Below, piece after piece: positions 1 through 10,546 of a stretch of DNA of 64,000 bases. The notes under the pieces are model-generated. The model searched no databases, had not been told where the DNA came from, and worked only from the letters and a program-made list of their open reading frames with translations. Source of the DNA: JAHEDH01 sp963753285 (lineage in GTDB: Bacteria; Actinomycetota; Acidimicrobiia; Spongiisociales; ZC4RG35); contig CAVWBT010000004.1 in the NCBI GenBank assembly GCA_963753285.1, forward strand, positions 124,001-188,000, written 5' to 3'. Position 1 is the stretch's first letter. Each line of letters starts with the position of its first letter. The position numbers were made by a program, and so were the translations under genes.

Positions 1-47
1 TCCCGCCGGAGAGAGACCGGGTAGCAGGCCGGGTACGGCTGAACGCT

Positions 48-851
48 TCAGAAGGCGGCGACGAGCCGGGCGATGCGGTTCGTGCGCTCGGTGATGTCGG
101 CGTCCACGGAGGGGCGTTGGTCGGCAGGTGCGGCGAGCAGCCGTTGCGCCTGATCCCAGACGTCGGAGCGCCAGTCGGCGATCAGTCTCGAGAAGGCCCA
201 CTCGTCGAGACCTGCGAACAGGTCGTCGAGCAGCGCCAGAGCGGGCGAGCGGGGATCGATCACCTCGTCCTGGACGACATCGATGGCCCGGGCGATGACC
301 AGGTTGACGTTCCGGTGATCGACCTCCCGTTCGAGTCTCCTGGTGGCGTCGAGTCGGTCCCAGTCGTCGAGCACATCGGTGAGGGCGTAGACGAGGTCGT
401 GATTGATGTGGGCGTTGATCCCGAGGAACAGCACCTGCAGCGTGTGGAGGTCTGCGTGATCGCAGGCTGCGAATGCATCACACCACACGAGTGGGCAGTC
501 GGTGTCCCGATCCCACGCATCGACGGCGTCGAAGTAGTAGTCGGCGAACCGGTCGAGGAGGCGGTCGACCCAGACGGGGTCCTCGAACTCCCTGCGGGAG
601 ATCGCTTCGAGCATCGCCTCGGTCATGCGCCCGTAGGCGGTGGCGAACACGGCGCGACGGTCACCCGCCCGGTCCCAGGTGGATGCGAGTTCGTACATAC
701 GGTCGAGTGCCCTGCGCCCCACGGCACGAGGGTAGAAGAACCGACCCATCCAGGCCCCGGAATCGCCCATCTCCCTAGGGTGACCACCTGTCAGCTCCGG
801 GCACGTGATGATGGCATCGGCACATCTCCAACCGATCCGCTCGAGCGCCAC
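48..851 (-). CDS. DUF5995 family protein
   Basis: A 267-residue soluble, acidic, alpha-helical protein. The stretch around residues 142-156, with the core NAHINHDL, matches the most conserved block of the DUF5995 family as I recall it; the function of that family is unknown. There is no signal peptide or membrane segment. The start is uncertain: internal ATGs at 770, 749 and 698 are also possible, because the first 50 residues do not look like the family core and no good ribosome site precedes any of them. The gene lies downstream of the subtilase on the same strand, with about 130 bases between them. Frame and family are fairly sure; the exact start and any function are not. Confidence 0.75.
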   Translation of the reverse strand: MALERIGWRCADAIITCPELTGGHPREMGDSGAWMGRFFYPRAVGRRALDRMYELASTWDRAGDRRAVFATAYGRMTEAMLEAISRREFEDPVWVDRLLDRFADYYFDAVDAWDRDTDCPLVWCDAFAACDHADLHTLQVLFLGINAHINHDLVYALTDVLDDWDRLDATRRLEREVDHRNVNLVIARAIDVVQDEVIDPRSPALALLDDLFAGLDEWAFSRLIADWRSDVWDQAQRLLAAPADQRPSVDADITERTNRIARLVAAF

Positions 852-978
852 TGATCCGTTTCGGGTAGCGACGCTGATCGGGGATCACCGAACGGCTTCT
901 GCCGGTCGCGTCAAATGTGCGGCCGGGCCTTGCTCAGTGCGGGACCCGGCCGAACATGTTGCGGTGAGACGACAGTGC

Positions 979-3330
979 CTATGTGACGCTGAGCAGATCG
1001 GTGCCGCTCCACGAGGTCCCCGACCACGAAGTGCCCGACCAGCTGGTACCGCTCCACGAGGTCCCGGACCACGACGCATCGGACCACGAGGTTCCGGTCC
1101 ACGAGAGCCCGCTCCACGACGTTCCGGACCACGAAGTGCCCGACCAGCTGGTACCGCTCCACGAGGTCCCGGACCACGAAGTGCCCGACCAGCTGGTGCC
1201 GTTCCAGTCACCGCCATCCCATGCAGATCCGGCAGCGGCCGACGGAGTCCACGTAGCGGCGTCCCACGGGTTTCCGAAGATGTCGATCTCCCCGACCAGC
1301 GGATGATCCGAACCACCGAGCGCCGACGATGAGCGGGCTCCTTGCAGGGTGCCCGTCCCTGTGCTCGGGGTGGCGGTCTGGACGGACTGCGCAACCGAGA
1401 TGCTCGGCGTGAGGATCGCCTTGTGCAGATCGAGCATGCCCGACCCCTTGCACTCGGCTGGACCCTTCGCGGGGCTTGCCGTGTCCATGAGGAGGGCCTT
1501 GACCTGGTCGGGTGTCATGTAGGGGCGCTGCTCGAGGAGCAGTGCGACCGCTCCGGAGACGACAGCCGCGGACTGCGAGGTTCCGGATCCCTTGAAGAAC
1601 CGGTCATCGACGACGGCGCCATTGTGGGCCTGGTCGATGAACGACTCGGGCACGCGGAGGCTGACGAGCGAACGACCGGGTGCCACCAGATCGACTTTGC
1701 GCTCCTTCGAGCATGACGTGAATTCGGCGACCTCGTCGTCGGTGTCGGTGCGCCCATCGGACCGGACGGCGCCGACGGCGATCACGAACGGGTCCTTTGC
1801 CGGATTACGGACCTGAGTCCCGATCCCGTCGTTGCCGCTGGCGGCCACGACCACGATGCCGTGGTTCCATGCCTGCTCGACGGCGAAGGCGAGCGGGTCG
1901 AGTGCGGGGCTCTGGATCGAGTCCGTACCGAACGAGAGATTGAGAACCCGGATGTTGAGCCCGTTGTCGTTGCGATGCTGGACGACCCAGTCGATGGCGG
2001 CGATGACCTGGGACACGTCGACCGCGCCGGTTGCGTCAGCAACCTTGATGTTGACGATGCGTGAGCCTGGCGCCATTCCACGGAACTGCTCCGACTCGGT
2101 GAACGACTCCAGGGCAGCACCATCGTCACGCCCCGCGATGATGCCGGCCATGTGGGTTCCATGCCCGTACATGTCGAGATGTAGAAGCTGTGGGGTCTGG
2201 CTGTCGAACGACAGGTCGGGACCGTTGATCACCTTGCCAGGTGCGGTCAAGCCCTCGACAGGGGCAACACCGGAGTCGATGACGGCGACGTCGATGCCGG
2301 AGCCATCGAAACCCTGCGCCCAGAACGCCGTGGCCCCGACCTCGTGGGTGATGAGCGACATCGGGAGCGCTTTGCCACCGTTGGAGACGAAGGAGGCGAG
2401 CTGGCTGTCGAAGTCCTTCCTCAGCTCGTCGTGCTTCTTGACCGAGTCTTCGGTGGACTTCAGGTAGTCCTCTTCGATCTCGGCCAGGTCCTTGGCGTAA
2501 TGATTGGTGATCTCGTCGAGGGCTTCACGGAGCTTCTTGAGCGCCTCGGCGAGATCGTCCGCCTGATCCGCACGGATGTGCGCCACCTTCTCGGCGTACT
2601 CCGCCTCGGCCTTGGTAACGCGCTCGTCGTGCTCGGCATGAGCCTTGTCGCGGTCCTCTTGGTCCTTGGCTTCGGCGAGATCCTTGGCGAGTTCCTCGTC
2701 GGCGTGCGCAAGCTTGTCGGCGCGCTCGGCTTCCTTCTTGGCGAGCTCCTCTGCGGCCTCGTTGTCCGCTTTGATGACCCGCTCGATGTACTCGAACTGG
2801 GCCTTGGCGATGTCCTCGGCACGCCGGTCGCCGGCTTTGTCGAGTTCCTCGAGAAGATCACCATTGCCACTGGCGAGCGTGGCGAGCTGGTCGTATTGGC
2901 CGTCGAGCGCCGTCGCAGCAGCATCGATGAGTGCGAGTTCGCTGTCAGTGAGAACCGAGGAGCCATCATCCCAGCCGGCTTCGTTGGTGGACCAGCGAAC
3001 CGAGGCGTCGAGGCTGAGAGCGACCACCGCTTCGTGGCCGGCCACCAAGTCGACGAGATCGGTAGGAACGGTGGCTGCATACCCGTCGATGAGCGGGAGC
3101 TCGGCGGTCAGCGTGCCGCCGAGGGACTCGACGAGCTCGGGCACCTCGTCGGTGCCGCGGATGACGACCGCGACACCCTCGGAGGTATCGGTCGCGGCAG
3201 GGGCAGGCACGGAGGGAACGAGGAGGGCCACGACGAGGAGCGCCACCGTCAGGGTGGCGATCCGCCGGGCGAGTGGTGCCTTCGTTCGGGGGGTGGGCGT
3301 GATATTCGCCACGTGGTGGCTCCAATCCAT
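979..3330 (-). CDS. Secreted S8 (subtilisin) peptidase with coiled-coil insert and Trp-rich C-terminal repeats
   Basis: A 783-residue exported serine protease. Numbering from the ATG at 3330: a hydrophobic signal segment at about 23-43, an inhibitor-I9-like propeptide, then a long charged Ala/Glu/Lys-rich coiled coil at about 150-310, then the catalytic domain. The triad is visible as Asp352 (VIDSG), His390 (HGTH) and Ser585 (GTSQS), with oxyanion Asn500 (ASGND). The C-terminus, about 710-777, is a tandem array of the pentapeptide SGTSW. The frame stays open to an upstream ATG at 3435, but the signal peptide fits better with 3330. There is no sortase motif or C-terminal membrane anchor. The coiled coil between prodomain and catalytic domain is unusual for the family. 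It is probably secreted or loosely attached to the envelope; the substrate is unknown. Confidence 0.9.
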   Translation of the reverse strand: MDWSHHVANITPTPRTKAPLARRIATLTVALLVVALLVPSVPAPAATDTSEGVAVVIRGTDEVPELVESLGGTLTAELPLIDGYAATVPTDLVDLVAGHEAVVALSLDASVRWSTNEAGWDDGSSVLTDSELALIDAAATALDGQYDQLATLASGNGDLLEELDKAGDRRAEDIAKAQFEYIERVIKADNEAAEELAKKEAERADKLAHADEELAKDLAEAKDQEDRDKAHAEHDERVTKAEAEYAEKVAHIRADQADDLAEALKKLREALDEITNHYAKDLAEIEEDYLKSTEDSVKKHDELRKDFDSQLASFVSNGGKALPMSLITHEVGATAFWAQGFDGSGIDVAVIDSGVAPVEGLTAPGKVINGPDLSFDSQTPQLLHLDMYGHGTHMAGIIAGRDDGAALESFTESEQFRGMAPGSRIVNIKVADATGAVDVSQVIAAIDWVVQHRNDNGLNIRVLNLSFGTDSIQSPALDPLAFAVEQAWNHGIVVVAASGNDGIGTQVRNPAKDPFVIAVGAVRSDGRTDTDDEVAEFTSCSKERKVDLVAPGRSLVSLRVPESFIDQAHNGAVVDDRFFKGSGTSQSAAVVSGAVALLLEQRPYMTPDQVKALLMDTASPAKGPAECKGSGMLDLHKAILTPSISVAQSVQTATPSTGTGTLQGARSSSALGGSDHPLVGEIDIFGNPWDAATWTPSAAAGSAWDGGDWNGTSWSGTSWSGTSWSGTSWSGTSWSGTSWSGLSWTGTSWSDASWSGTSWSGTSWSGTSWSGTSWSGTDLLSVT
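1000..1203 (-). repeat. Tandem 15-bp repeats encoding SGTSW pentapeptides
   Basis: About thirteen head-to-tail 15-bp units at the 3' end of the subtilase gene encode (S/N)GTSW, with a few diverged copies (SGLSW, TGTSW, SDASW). On the plus strand they read as runs of gtcccngaccacgaa-like units. The reading frame is kept throughout, so changes in copy number would only lengthen or shorten the tail. Confidence 0.85.
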
Positions 3331-3469
3331 AGAGACTCGTACACACCTGTCTTCGACGAATCCGGTATCGAAACTCGAGGACCATTCATCGACGCACAGA
3401 TTGACTAGTTCCCGCCATCCGGCCTGTGAATACAAGCCCGATCTGGGGATGCCAGAATGATTCGCCGAT

Positions 3470-4150
3470 TCAGACGACTAATGCCGACTCGCCGGCTTTG
3501 AGCTTGTCGCCCACCGCGACCACGAACTGGTCGGGGGTCAGATCGGGAACGAACAGGTCCACCTGGCTGCCCCACCGGATCATCCCGATCTTCTCCCCTT
3601 TCGTCACCGCGTCATCGGTCTCGATGTAGCAGTCGATCCGGTTGACCTGCTGGTCGGCGATCTGGACGACGAACGCAGTGAGGTCGTCGCCGTCGATGCG
3701 GACGACATTGCGCTCATTCTCGTAGACGTGGGGCGAGTTGACGTATCGGCGATCCATCCGGAACAGATTGCGGAGAAACATGTCCCCCATCGATTGGTTC
3801 GGCGCTTCGTGATAGGTGATCTCGCTCACGGTGCCGGAGATCGGACTGCGCTGATAGTGGACGTCGTAGGGCGACAGGAAGATGCCGACCAGCGTGCCGG
3901 CGGGAGGCCGGTCCGCTCCCTTGACGATCTCGTCGAGTGGGATCTCGGTGCGGCCCTTGATCGAGATGGGTACCACACCGCCGTCGACCCGTTCGAGATA
4001 GACGACCCGTCCGTCGGCCGGAGCGACGACTCTGGCCCGAGTCGGGATGGTCCGGTCGGGATCTCGGGGGAAGTACCAGCGCCGGTAGGTCTCGAAGATC
4101 AGCTTCGACCCGGCGGCGACGAGCAAGGACCAGGCGAACAGGCGTCTCAT
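3470..4150 (-). CDS. psd: Phosphatidylserine decarboxylase-type protein (short, soluble-form family)
   Basis: A 226-residue pyruvoyl-dependent decarboxylase that would convert phosphatidylserine, or a related phosphoserine lipid, to the ethanolamine form. It belongs to the short PSD family shared by archaea and actinobacteria. Visible family features are the APADG block (Asp46), the DVHYQRSP block (His98) and the self-cleavage site Gly194-Ser195 in RWGSQVD, where the serine becomes the pyruvoyl group. The N-terminus has one hydrophobic stretch that may tether it to the membrane. No pssA neighbour is seen. It is divergent from the cyclase gene that starts at 4267. No clear ribosome site precedes the ATG at 4150. 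Family confident; the exact lipid substrate is inference. Confidence 0.85.
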   Translation of the reverse strand: MRRLFAWSLLVAAGSKLIFETYRRWYFPRDPDRTIPTRARVVAPADGRVVYLERVDGGVVPISIKGRTEIPLDEIVKGADRPPAGTLVGIFLSPYDVHYQRSPISGTVSEITYHEAPNQSMGDMFLRNLFRMDRRYVNSPHVYENERNVVRIDGDDLTAFVVQIADQQVNRIDCYIETDDAVTKGEKIGMIRWGSQVDLFVPDLTPDQFVVAVGDKLKAGESALVV

Positions 4151-4266
4151 GAACGGGCAGGCTAGGGCGACCGCGCGCCGGGTACCTGCCGACGGATCGA
4201 CAATCCCTACCTGGCGGGTCGGGACCGTGAGGCGCTCATTAGCCTCTCGCTCAGGAGGCCGGCGTC

Positions 4267-7200
4267 ATGGTGTGCGGAACGTGCGGCACCGCCGCCCAGG
4301 AGGGTCAGCGGTTCTGCGGTCAATGTGGACAACTCTTGGTTGCGTCCTGCGCCCACTGCGGTTTCGACAACCCGCCCGACCACCGGTTTTGCGGATCCTG
4401 CGGTGCCGCGCTCGGGGCGGCTCCTCCGAACGCCCAGCCTGTGGCGCCCACCGCCACCGAACGCCGCGTCGTCACGGTGCTCTTCATCGACCTGGTCGGA
4501 TTCACGTCCTTCTCCGAAGGCCGTGATCCCGAAGACGTCCGCAGCCTCATCACCGAGTACTTCGACGTGGCGCGGGACGTGATCGAACGCTTCGGAGGAA
4601 CGGTCGACAAGTTCATCGGTGACGCCGTGATGGCTTGGTGGGGAGCCACCACCTCTCAGGAGGACGACGCCGAACGGGCAGTGCGGTCGGCCCTTGAAGT
4701 GGTCGACGCCGTCGCGTCGCTCGGTGAACGGCTCGGCATGCCGGACCTCGCGGCCCGTGCCGGGGTGATGACGGGTGAGGTGGCGGTTGGCCCCGGAGGT
4801 AACGAGAAGGGACTCCTGCTCGGTGACCTCGTGAACACCACCTCCCGCATCCAATCCCTTGCGCAACCGGGTTCCGTGCTGATCGGCGATGTGACGGCGG
4901 GACTCGTCGGGCGGGCGATCGAGCTCGAGGCGGCGGGAACCCACAGCGTGAAGGGCAAGGAACAGCCGGTCGTCGCCTGGGAAGCCATCCGGGTCCTCAG
5001 CGAACGGGGAGGACGCGGCAGAGTGGACGTGCTGGAGCCGCCGTTCGTGGGGAGAGCGTCGGAACTCCGCCTGCTCAAGGACACACTCACTGCCACCGGG
5101 CGCGACCGACGGGCACGGCTGGTGTCGCTGGTCGGCCAGGCAGGCATCGGCAAGAGCCGGCTCATCCGCGAGTTCTCGAACTACGTGGACGGTCTGGTCG
5201 ACGACATCTACTGGCACGAGGGCCGCTCACCGTCGTACGGCGACGGTCTGTCGCTGTGGGCGCTGGGAGAGATGATCCGGGGCCGAGCGGGCATCCAAGA
5301 GACCGACTCACCCGAGGTGACTGCCGAGCGGCTCGGCATGGCCGTGGACACGTTCATCGCCGAGGGCGATGCAGCATGGGTGCACGAGCGGCTCGCAGGG
5401 CTGTTGGGTGTCGGCGAGTCCGCCGGCAGCGAACGGACCGAGCTGTTCGCCGCAGCCCGGGCCTTCTTCGAGGGGTCGCCGCCAAAGGAACGACGGTGCT
5501 GGTCTTCGAGGACCTCCACTGGGCGGACCCGAGCCTGTTGGAGTTCGTCGAAGAACTGCCCGATTGGTCCCGGAACCACCCGATCATGGTGGTGACGATG
5601 GCCCGGCCTGACCTGTTGGATCGACGTCCGGACTGGGGCTCTGGACGACCCGGATTCGCCTCACTGTATCTGGGGCCGCTCGGCAGCGACGAGATGGCCG
5701 AACTGATCGCCGGGGCGGTGGAGGGAATACCGGGCAGTGCCGTCGCGCGGATCGTCGAGGCGTCGGAGGGTGTGCCGCTGTTCGCCGTCGAGATGCTCCG
5801 GATGCTGATGAGCGACGGCCGGCTGGTCGTCGGCGAAGCCGGGGTGTCGGTCCAGGGGGATCTCGCCGAGATCGACGTGCCCAGCTCTGTGCAGGCCGTG
5901 ATCTCTGCCCGTCTCGACCGGCTGCCTCAGGCCGAGCGTGACCTCGCTCGAGACGCCGCCGTGTTGGGTCAGTCATTCACGATCGAGGGTCTGGCGGTCC
6001 TTCGGGAGGAGAGTCTCGACAAGCTGGAACGTCGGCTCGCCGATCTGGTGCGCCACGAGGTCTTGACCCTCGTCCGGGATCCACGCTCGCCCGAGCTCGG
6101 CCAGTACCAGTGGGTGCAGGGGATGCTGCGGGAAGTGGCCTACGGACGCATCGCCCGGGCGGACCGCCACGACCTGCACCTCAGGGTCGCCCGCTACTAC
6201 CTCGGTCTCGACGAGCCCGAGTTGGCGCCCGTGGCTGCCGCTCACTACGTGTCCGCCTCCGAGTTCGCCGCCGACGACGACCCCGACCTGCGGAGGAGCT
6301 GATCGGGCGTTGCAGGCCGCCATCGATCGAGCGCGATCCCTCCATGCCCATGAGCAGATTCTGTCGCTCGTCGAGCTCGCACTTCCGGTGGCCTCACCCG
6401 GACTCGCAGTCGACCTCCACGAATACGGTGCGCTGGCGGCGGTCCGTCTGTCGGCCGCACCAATCGCAGATCGGCACGCCGATGCACTTGCGACACTCGC
6501 CGCCGAGTTGGACGACGTGACCGTCCTGCATCGCTCGATAGCGATCGCCGGGCGGGTGGCGAACGCCTTGCGGCGGTCCGAGTCCGTCAAACAGCTGTTG
6601 ATCGATCATGTCGATCGCTATCCGGATCTGGACGCCGACCCGTACCTCGCCTGGGCGGCAGTCGATCTCGCCCGGGTCCACCTGCTCACCGGCGACGACG
6701 ATGCCGCGGCGACGCTGGCGGATCGGGCGCTGGCGGCCGTGGAGAGACTCGACCTCGTCGAAGCCATCGCCGACGCAATGATCACACGGGGCACCGCCCT
6801 GTCGGCGACCCGATATCACCAGGCGATGGCGCTGCTTCGCGGGGCGCTGGATCTCAGCACCGAGCACGGGCTCATCGACACGAAACTGCGTGCGCTCATC
6901 AACATCGGCTACGCCTCCCAGGCGTTGGCCGAGACGTTCGAGGCGACCGAGGCCGCCTACGAGGAGTCGAAGCGAGTCGGTGATCGCAATCATGCGTCGT
7001 TCGTCGCCGGGAATCTCGCAGGCGGGATGCTGTATCAACTTCGTCTCGACGAGGCCGACGAGATCCTCGCCGACCCGGTGTGGTCTCCGGAGCCATCCGA
7101 CCAGCTCCAGCGTCTGGTGCTGCTGGCCGATCTCGAGCTTCGGACGCGGCAACCGTGAACGGGCCGACTCGCATCTGGCAGCCGCCCAAGGACTGCTCGC

Positions 7201-7788
7201 CGATGTGACCGATGCTCAGGCTCGGCTTGCCGTGGAGCGCCTGGAAGCGACGTTTGCCATGGTCGACGGCGATCCACGGACGGTCTACGAGACAGCGGTC
7301 CGCCACTTCGAGGAGACGACCTTCGTCCCGGGGATCTCGGTGTCGCTGGCGGTGCTCGGAGCATCGTTGATGGCCGATCTCGAGCGGCTGCGGCGTGTGC
7401 TCCCCATGGCCGAGTCGCTGCCGCCCGGGGTGTTCAACACGCCGTCGGCAATGGTGGGCACATGCCATGATCGATCTCGTGGAAGGAAGGGTCGCCGAGG
7501 GCTTCGCCCAGGCGGAGGACCTCCTGGTGTGGATCCGGGAGCAGGGCTTGGTCTGGCAGGAGTTCCTGACGTTGGTCACCGTCACTCCGGTGTTGCCGAC
7601 CGATCATGAGGCCCGCTCCCGCTACCTGGCGAGGATCGAGGAGCTGACGGTGCCGGTCGGTGCGCTCGGCCTCTGGGATTGGGCGCGGTCGGTGCTCGAC
7701 CGCGGCGACCTGACCGATCACACTCGGTGCCCCGTCCACATCGGTGATCCGGCTGCTCCGTCTCTCCGACAGGGGACGCTCCGACTGA
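4267..7788 (+). pseudogene. Zinc-ribbon / class III nucleotide cyclase / AAA ATPase / TPR protein, broken by four frameshifts
   Basis: The start is firm: AGGAGG at 4253-4258 precedes ATG 4267. Two zinc ribbons (Cys3/6/17/20 and 28/31/42/45) are followed by a class III cyclase domain with metal-binding Asp75 and Asp119 and the VNTTSR block, then an AAA ATPase with Walker A GQAGIGKS. The frame then breaks near 5471 (a GGGG run that needs five Gs to restore FEG-VAAKGTTVLVFEDLHWAD), near 6290 (in-frame TGA at 6301), near 7140 and near 7455. Stitching the frames restores a protein of about 1170 residues like the intact paralogue at 14271-17777. The last frame runs without a stop into the next gene; a TGA at 7786 in another frame is the likely original stop. 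It is either a decaying paralogue or an intact gene with sequence errors. Confidence 0.8.
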
Positions 7789-7802
7789 GTAGCGTGACCG
7801 CC

Positions 7803-8258
7803 ATGTACACGCGCTGGCTGGTCTTCGTGCTGGCGATGGCAACAGCCGTGGCCGCATGCGGAGGCGACGACGAGGTGCTCGGTCTCGGCGACCGAGACCT
7901 CGACCGGTGCTCGCTGGTCACCGTCGAAGAGGCCGAGGACTGGCTGGGTGCACCGGTCACGGCGGCCCCATCCGAAGGCCTGGACGGCGAAGCAGACCCC
8001 GTCACCTGCTACTTCGAGGGAGCGACCGGCTCGATCCTTCTCCAGGTGTATGACGGCGCGGTGTTCTTCGCCGAGCCCGGGAGCCCGGCACGACTCGGCG
8101 AGGATGTGGCCGGTCTCGGGGAGGACGCCTTCCGGGACAACGACAGTGTCAAGTTCCTCCGGAACGACTGGTCCGCCTCGGTGTCACAGATCAGCGGCGT
8201 CGCCGACATCGACCATCTGATGGAGATGGCCGAGCTGATGTCGGAGCGTCTGCCCTAG
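7803..8258 (+). CDS. Lipoprotein with DUF3558-like domain
   Basis: A 151-residue protein starting with a lipoprotein signal peptide: basic start, hydrophobic core, then a lipobox ending AVAAC at Cys19. The mature part starts with a CSLVTVEEAEDWLG block and has a second cysteine about 50 residues later, the arrangement seen in DUF3558-like actinobacterial lipoproteins. It probably sits on the outer face of the cytoplasmic membrane; the function is unknown. A GTG at 7794 in the same frame is an alternative start. Its TAG overlaps the stop of the convergent gene on the other strand (shared CTAG, 8255-8258). Confidence 0.75.
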   Translation: MYTRWLVFVLAMATAVAACGGDDEVLGLGDRDLDRCSLVTVEEAEDWLGAPVTAAPSEGLDGEADPVTCYFEGATGSILLQVYDGAVFFAEPGSPARLGEDVAGLGEDAFRDNDSVKFLRNDWSASVSQISGVADIDHLMEMAELMSERLP

Positions 8259-10435
8259 ATTCCGAACCGGAGCGGGCCCCAGTAGTAGGTGGACGGGTCA
8301 CAGAGCTCTGAGCACAGGTCTTCGACCGGGTCCGGCCACCACCGACCCGTCCCCTCGTCCTCTTCGTCGCAGTCGGGATCGTCGGAGACATCAGTCACGT
8401 CGAGCGTGTAGTTTCCGCCTGGCTCCATCGACGTCAGCACGATGACATTGTCGCCTTCGAACGAGCCCGGCAGGTCTTCGGACCACGATCCTGGCTCTCC
8501 CGGTGCTCCGGCTCGCCAGGACATGCGGACCGCCCCTTGGCTGAAGCTGTCGACACAGGCGTACTCGCCGGAAGCGACCAGGAGGTGAATACGTCGGATC
8601 CCGAACTGTGGCACGGTGACTGGCACCTCGGTAGGCCCCGACACCGGCAGATCCCATGCCTGTGGCTCGAACGGCACGGTGCCAGGCCCGAGATCGCTGA
8701 CGTTGGCATCCGACAGTGCTCTGCCGAGATCGTGGTAGATCTCGGCGATTCCCGGGGCCGCCGACAGCTCTGCGATGAGATCGGCCGGCTCGGAGAACCC
8801 GGCCAGCAGGTCCATCACGCCGGCTCCGCCACCGACGAACGGGTGCAGGTGCTCGAAGAAGATCCAGTTGGTCCAGCTTCGTTCGGGCATGGTCGTCGAC
8901 AGTTCCTCGCTCGCCAGTTGGCCTGGGAGGTTTTCGTGCTCGAGATTGATGTCCGGATAGACGACGCCGCTCAGATAGTTGGCGAGGCCGTAGACCAGCC
9001 ATCGGATCGGGTTCGGGTTCTCGAACAGTTGCGGGTACAGCTCGAGTGCGATGGAGCAGAAGGCGAGTTCGCGTGCGATGATCTGCTGGAGCCGGTCGGG
9101 GTCGGTCCCGGAGAGGAAGTCACCGATCTCGGCATGACAGTCTCCGAGATCCCGGACGTATCCGGCGTGGAGGTCATCACCGGATCCCAACACGACCCGT
9201 GTCGGAGGCATGCTCGAGATGGATTCGAAGACGACCGCCGCGTCCACCAGCACGGATTGGACGACACCGACATCCTCAGCGGTCCATGTGCTGGGCTGAG
9301 CAACGTAGACCTCGTATTTGCCCGGTTCCAATCCCTCCATCTCCTCGACCCCGAACTCGAGGTAGCAGGGCTCGTCCTCGGAGGGGACGCAGGTCTCCAC
9401 GCCTTCGGTGTCCTCCTGCGCGAGTTCGACCAGCGACACAGTCAGGACCTGCGCCAGCGATTCAGGTTCGATCACGCGGCTTACGATCTTCTCGCGGCTG
9501 GGAAGCAGCCGGTCGAGGAGCGCCTGAACCTCGTCGGCGTCGGCGGCACCCGCTGCAACGTAGGACTGAGCCGCGAGAATGACGCCGCTGGCCGAACGAT
9601 CTGGTAGCTCACCGATCGACTCGCGCAGTGACCCGTCGATCAGTCCGTCGAGTTGGGAGATGATTCCCTCCCCGACTGTCCACCCTCCCGAATCGACCCC
9701 GTCGAAGAGGACGTCATCGAGGCTGAACGGCGGAAGGTCGGCGCGTTGGTCGTCGAAGATGACCACCTCAGGCTCGGGCTCCTCGACGACGACGAACGGG
9801 AAGCGGGGAAGGGCGAGGCTCGCCAATTCCGTGGCTCGCTGCAGTCTCCCGGGCTCCTCGAGATCGGACCGCCCGACATGCACGCGGTAGATCAGCGAGC
9901 CGATCTCGATATCGACCCCGACGCTGAGGATCCCGATGGCGCCATCGTCGAACCAGAAAGCGGCGTCCCCGACACCGCCGACGGGCTCGCCGGTGACGCC
10001 GAGCAGGGTCGCGCCGACGTCGAAGTCTGTCGGATCTCCCGGCTCGATCTGAACGTAGTTCCCACTCTCGTCGCTCGGTTCGTGACGACAGGTCTCGCCG
10101 CGAGAGAACGTGAACATGCCACGCGGGCCGCTGGTGTCGTCGAAGAGCGCGGCGTCGGCTTCGTCTCCTGTGATCAGCCGTTCGCATGTGAGCTGGTCGA
10201 CCTCGGGACGATCGGGATCGAACGTCTCCGGCGAAGTCGAGACCGTGGTTGCCGTGTCACTCGCCTGAGGCACCGACGTGGCGGCGGGGATCTCGAACGA
10301 CGGTTCGTCGTCGCCGAGCCGGCCGAGCAGGAGGCCGAGCACCATGAGTGCTCCGATGACGACGGCCACGGCCGGGAGCGGGTTCGCCGAAGCCCACTCG
10401 GCGATCGACCTGTCCGTTCGTTCGGGTTCGGTCAC
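8255..10435 (-). CDS. Membrane-anchored extracytoplasmic protein with DUF3558-like N-terminal domain
   Basis: About 726 residues. I place the start at GTG 10435 because GGGGAGGGA lies just upstream; the frame stays open to an ATG at 10471. A single membrane segment at about 20-38 anchors a large acidic exported domain. The first part of that domain has two cysteine-centred blocks (LTCERLITGDEAD and ETCRHEP) resembling the DUF3558-like fold of the convergent lipoprotein. The middle and C-terminal parts (helical region around 430-600, then a beta-rich end with three closely spaced cysteines near the last 25 residues) match no family I recognise. There is no HExxH or hydrolase motif. Function unknown. 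Confidence 0.7.
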   Translation of the reverse strand: MTEPERTDRSIAEWASANPLPAVAVVIGALMVLGLLLGRLGDDEPSFEIPAATSVPQASDTATTVSTSPETFDPDRPEVDQLTCERLITGDEADAALFDDTSGPRGMFTFSRGETCRHEPSDESGNYVQIEPGDPTDFDVGATLLGVTGEPVGGVGDAAFWFDDGAIGILSVGVDIEIGSLIYRVHVGRSDLEEPGRLQRATELASLALPRFPFVVVEEPEPEVVIFDDQRADLPPFSLDDVLFDGVDSGGWTVGEGIISQLDGLIDGSLRESIGELPDRSASGVILAAQSYVAAGAADADEVQALLDRLLPSREKIVSRVIEPESLAQVLTVSLVELAQEDTEGVETCVPSEDEPCYLEFGVEEMEGLEPGKYEVYVAQPSTWTAEDVGVVQSVLVDAAVVFESISSMPPTRVVLGSGDDLHAGYVRDLGDCHAEIGDFLSGTDPDRLQQIIARELAFCSIALELYPQLFENPNPIRWLVYGLANYLSGVVYPDINLEHENLPGQLASEELSTTMPERSWTNWIFFEHLHPFVGGGAGVMDLLAGFSEPADLIAELSAAPGIAEIYHDLGRALSDANVSDLGPGTVPFEPQAWDLPVSGPTEVPVTVPQFGIRRIHLLVASGEYACVDSFSQGAVRMSWRAGAPGEPGSWSEDLPGSFEGDNVIVLTSMEPGGNYTLDVTDVSDDPDCDEEDEGTGRWWPDPVEDLCSELCDPSTYYWGPLRFGI

Positions 10436-10546
10436 CCGGACTCCCTCCCCATCGATGGTCGAAACATACACACCGATGTTCGAACGCGGCCCGGATTCGG
10501 CGCCTTTGGTGGTTTCCCCGAGCCTGCACCGACCTCGAGGGTCGGC

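Noticed and set aside
983..1306. Plus-strand repeat protein (VPDHEVPDQ-type units) opposite the subtilase end
   Set aside because: It is the antisense reading of the SGTSW repeat array; it has no ribosome site and the minus frame carries a full protease.
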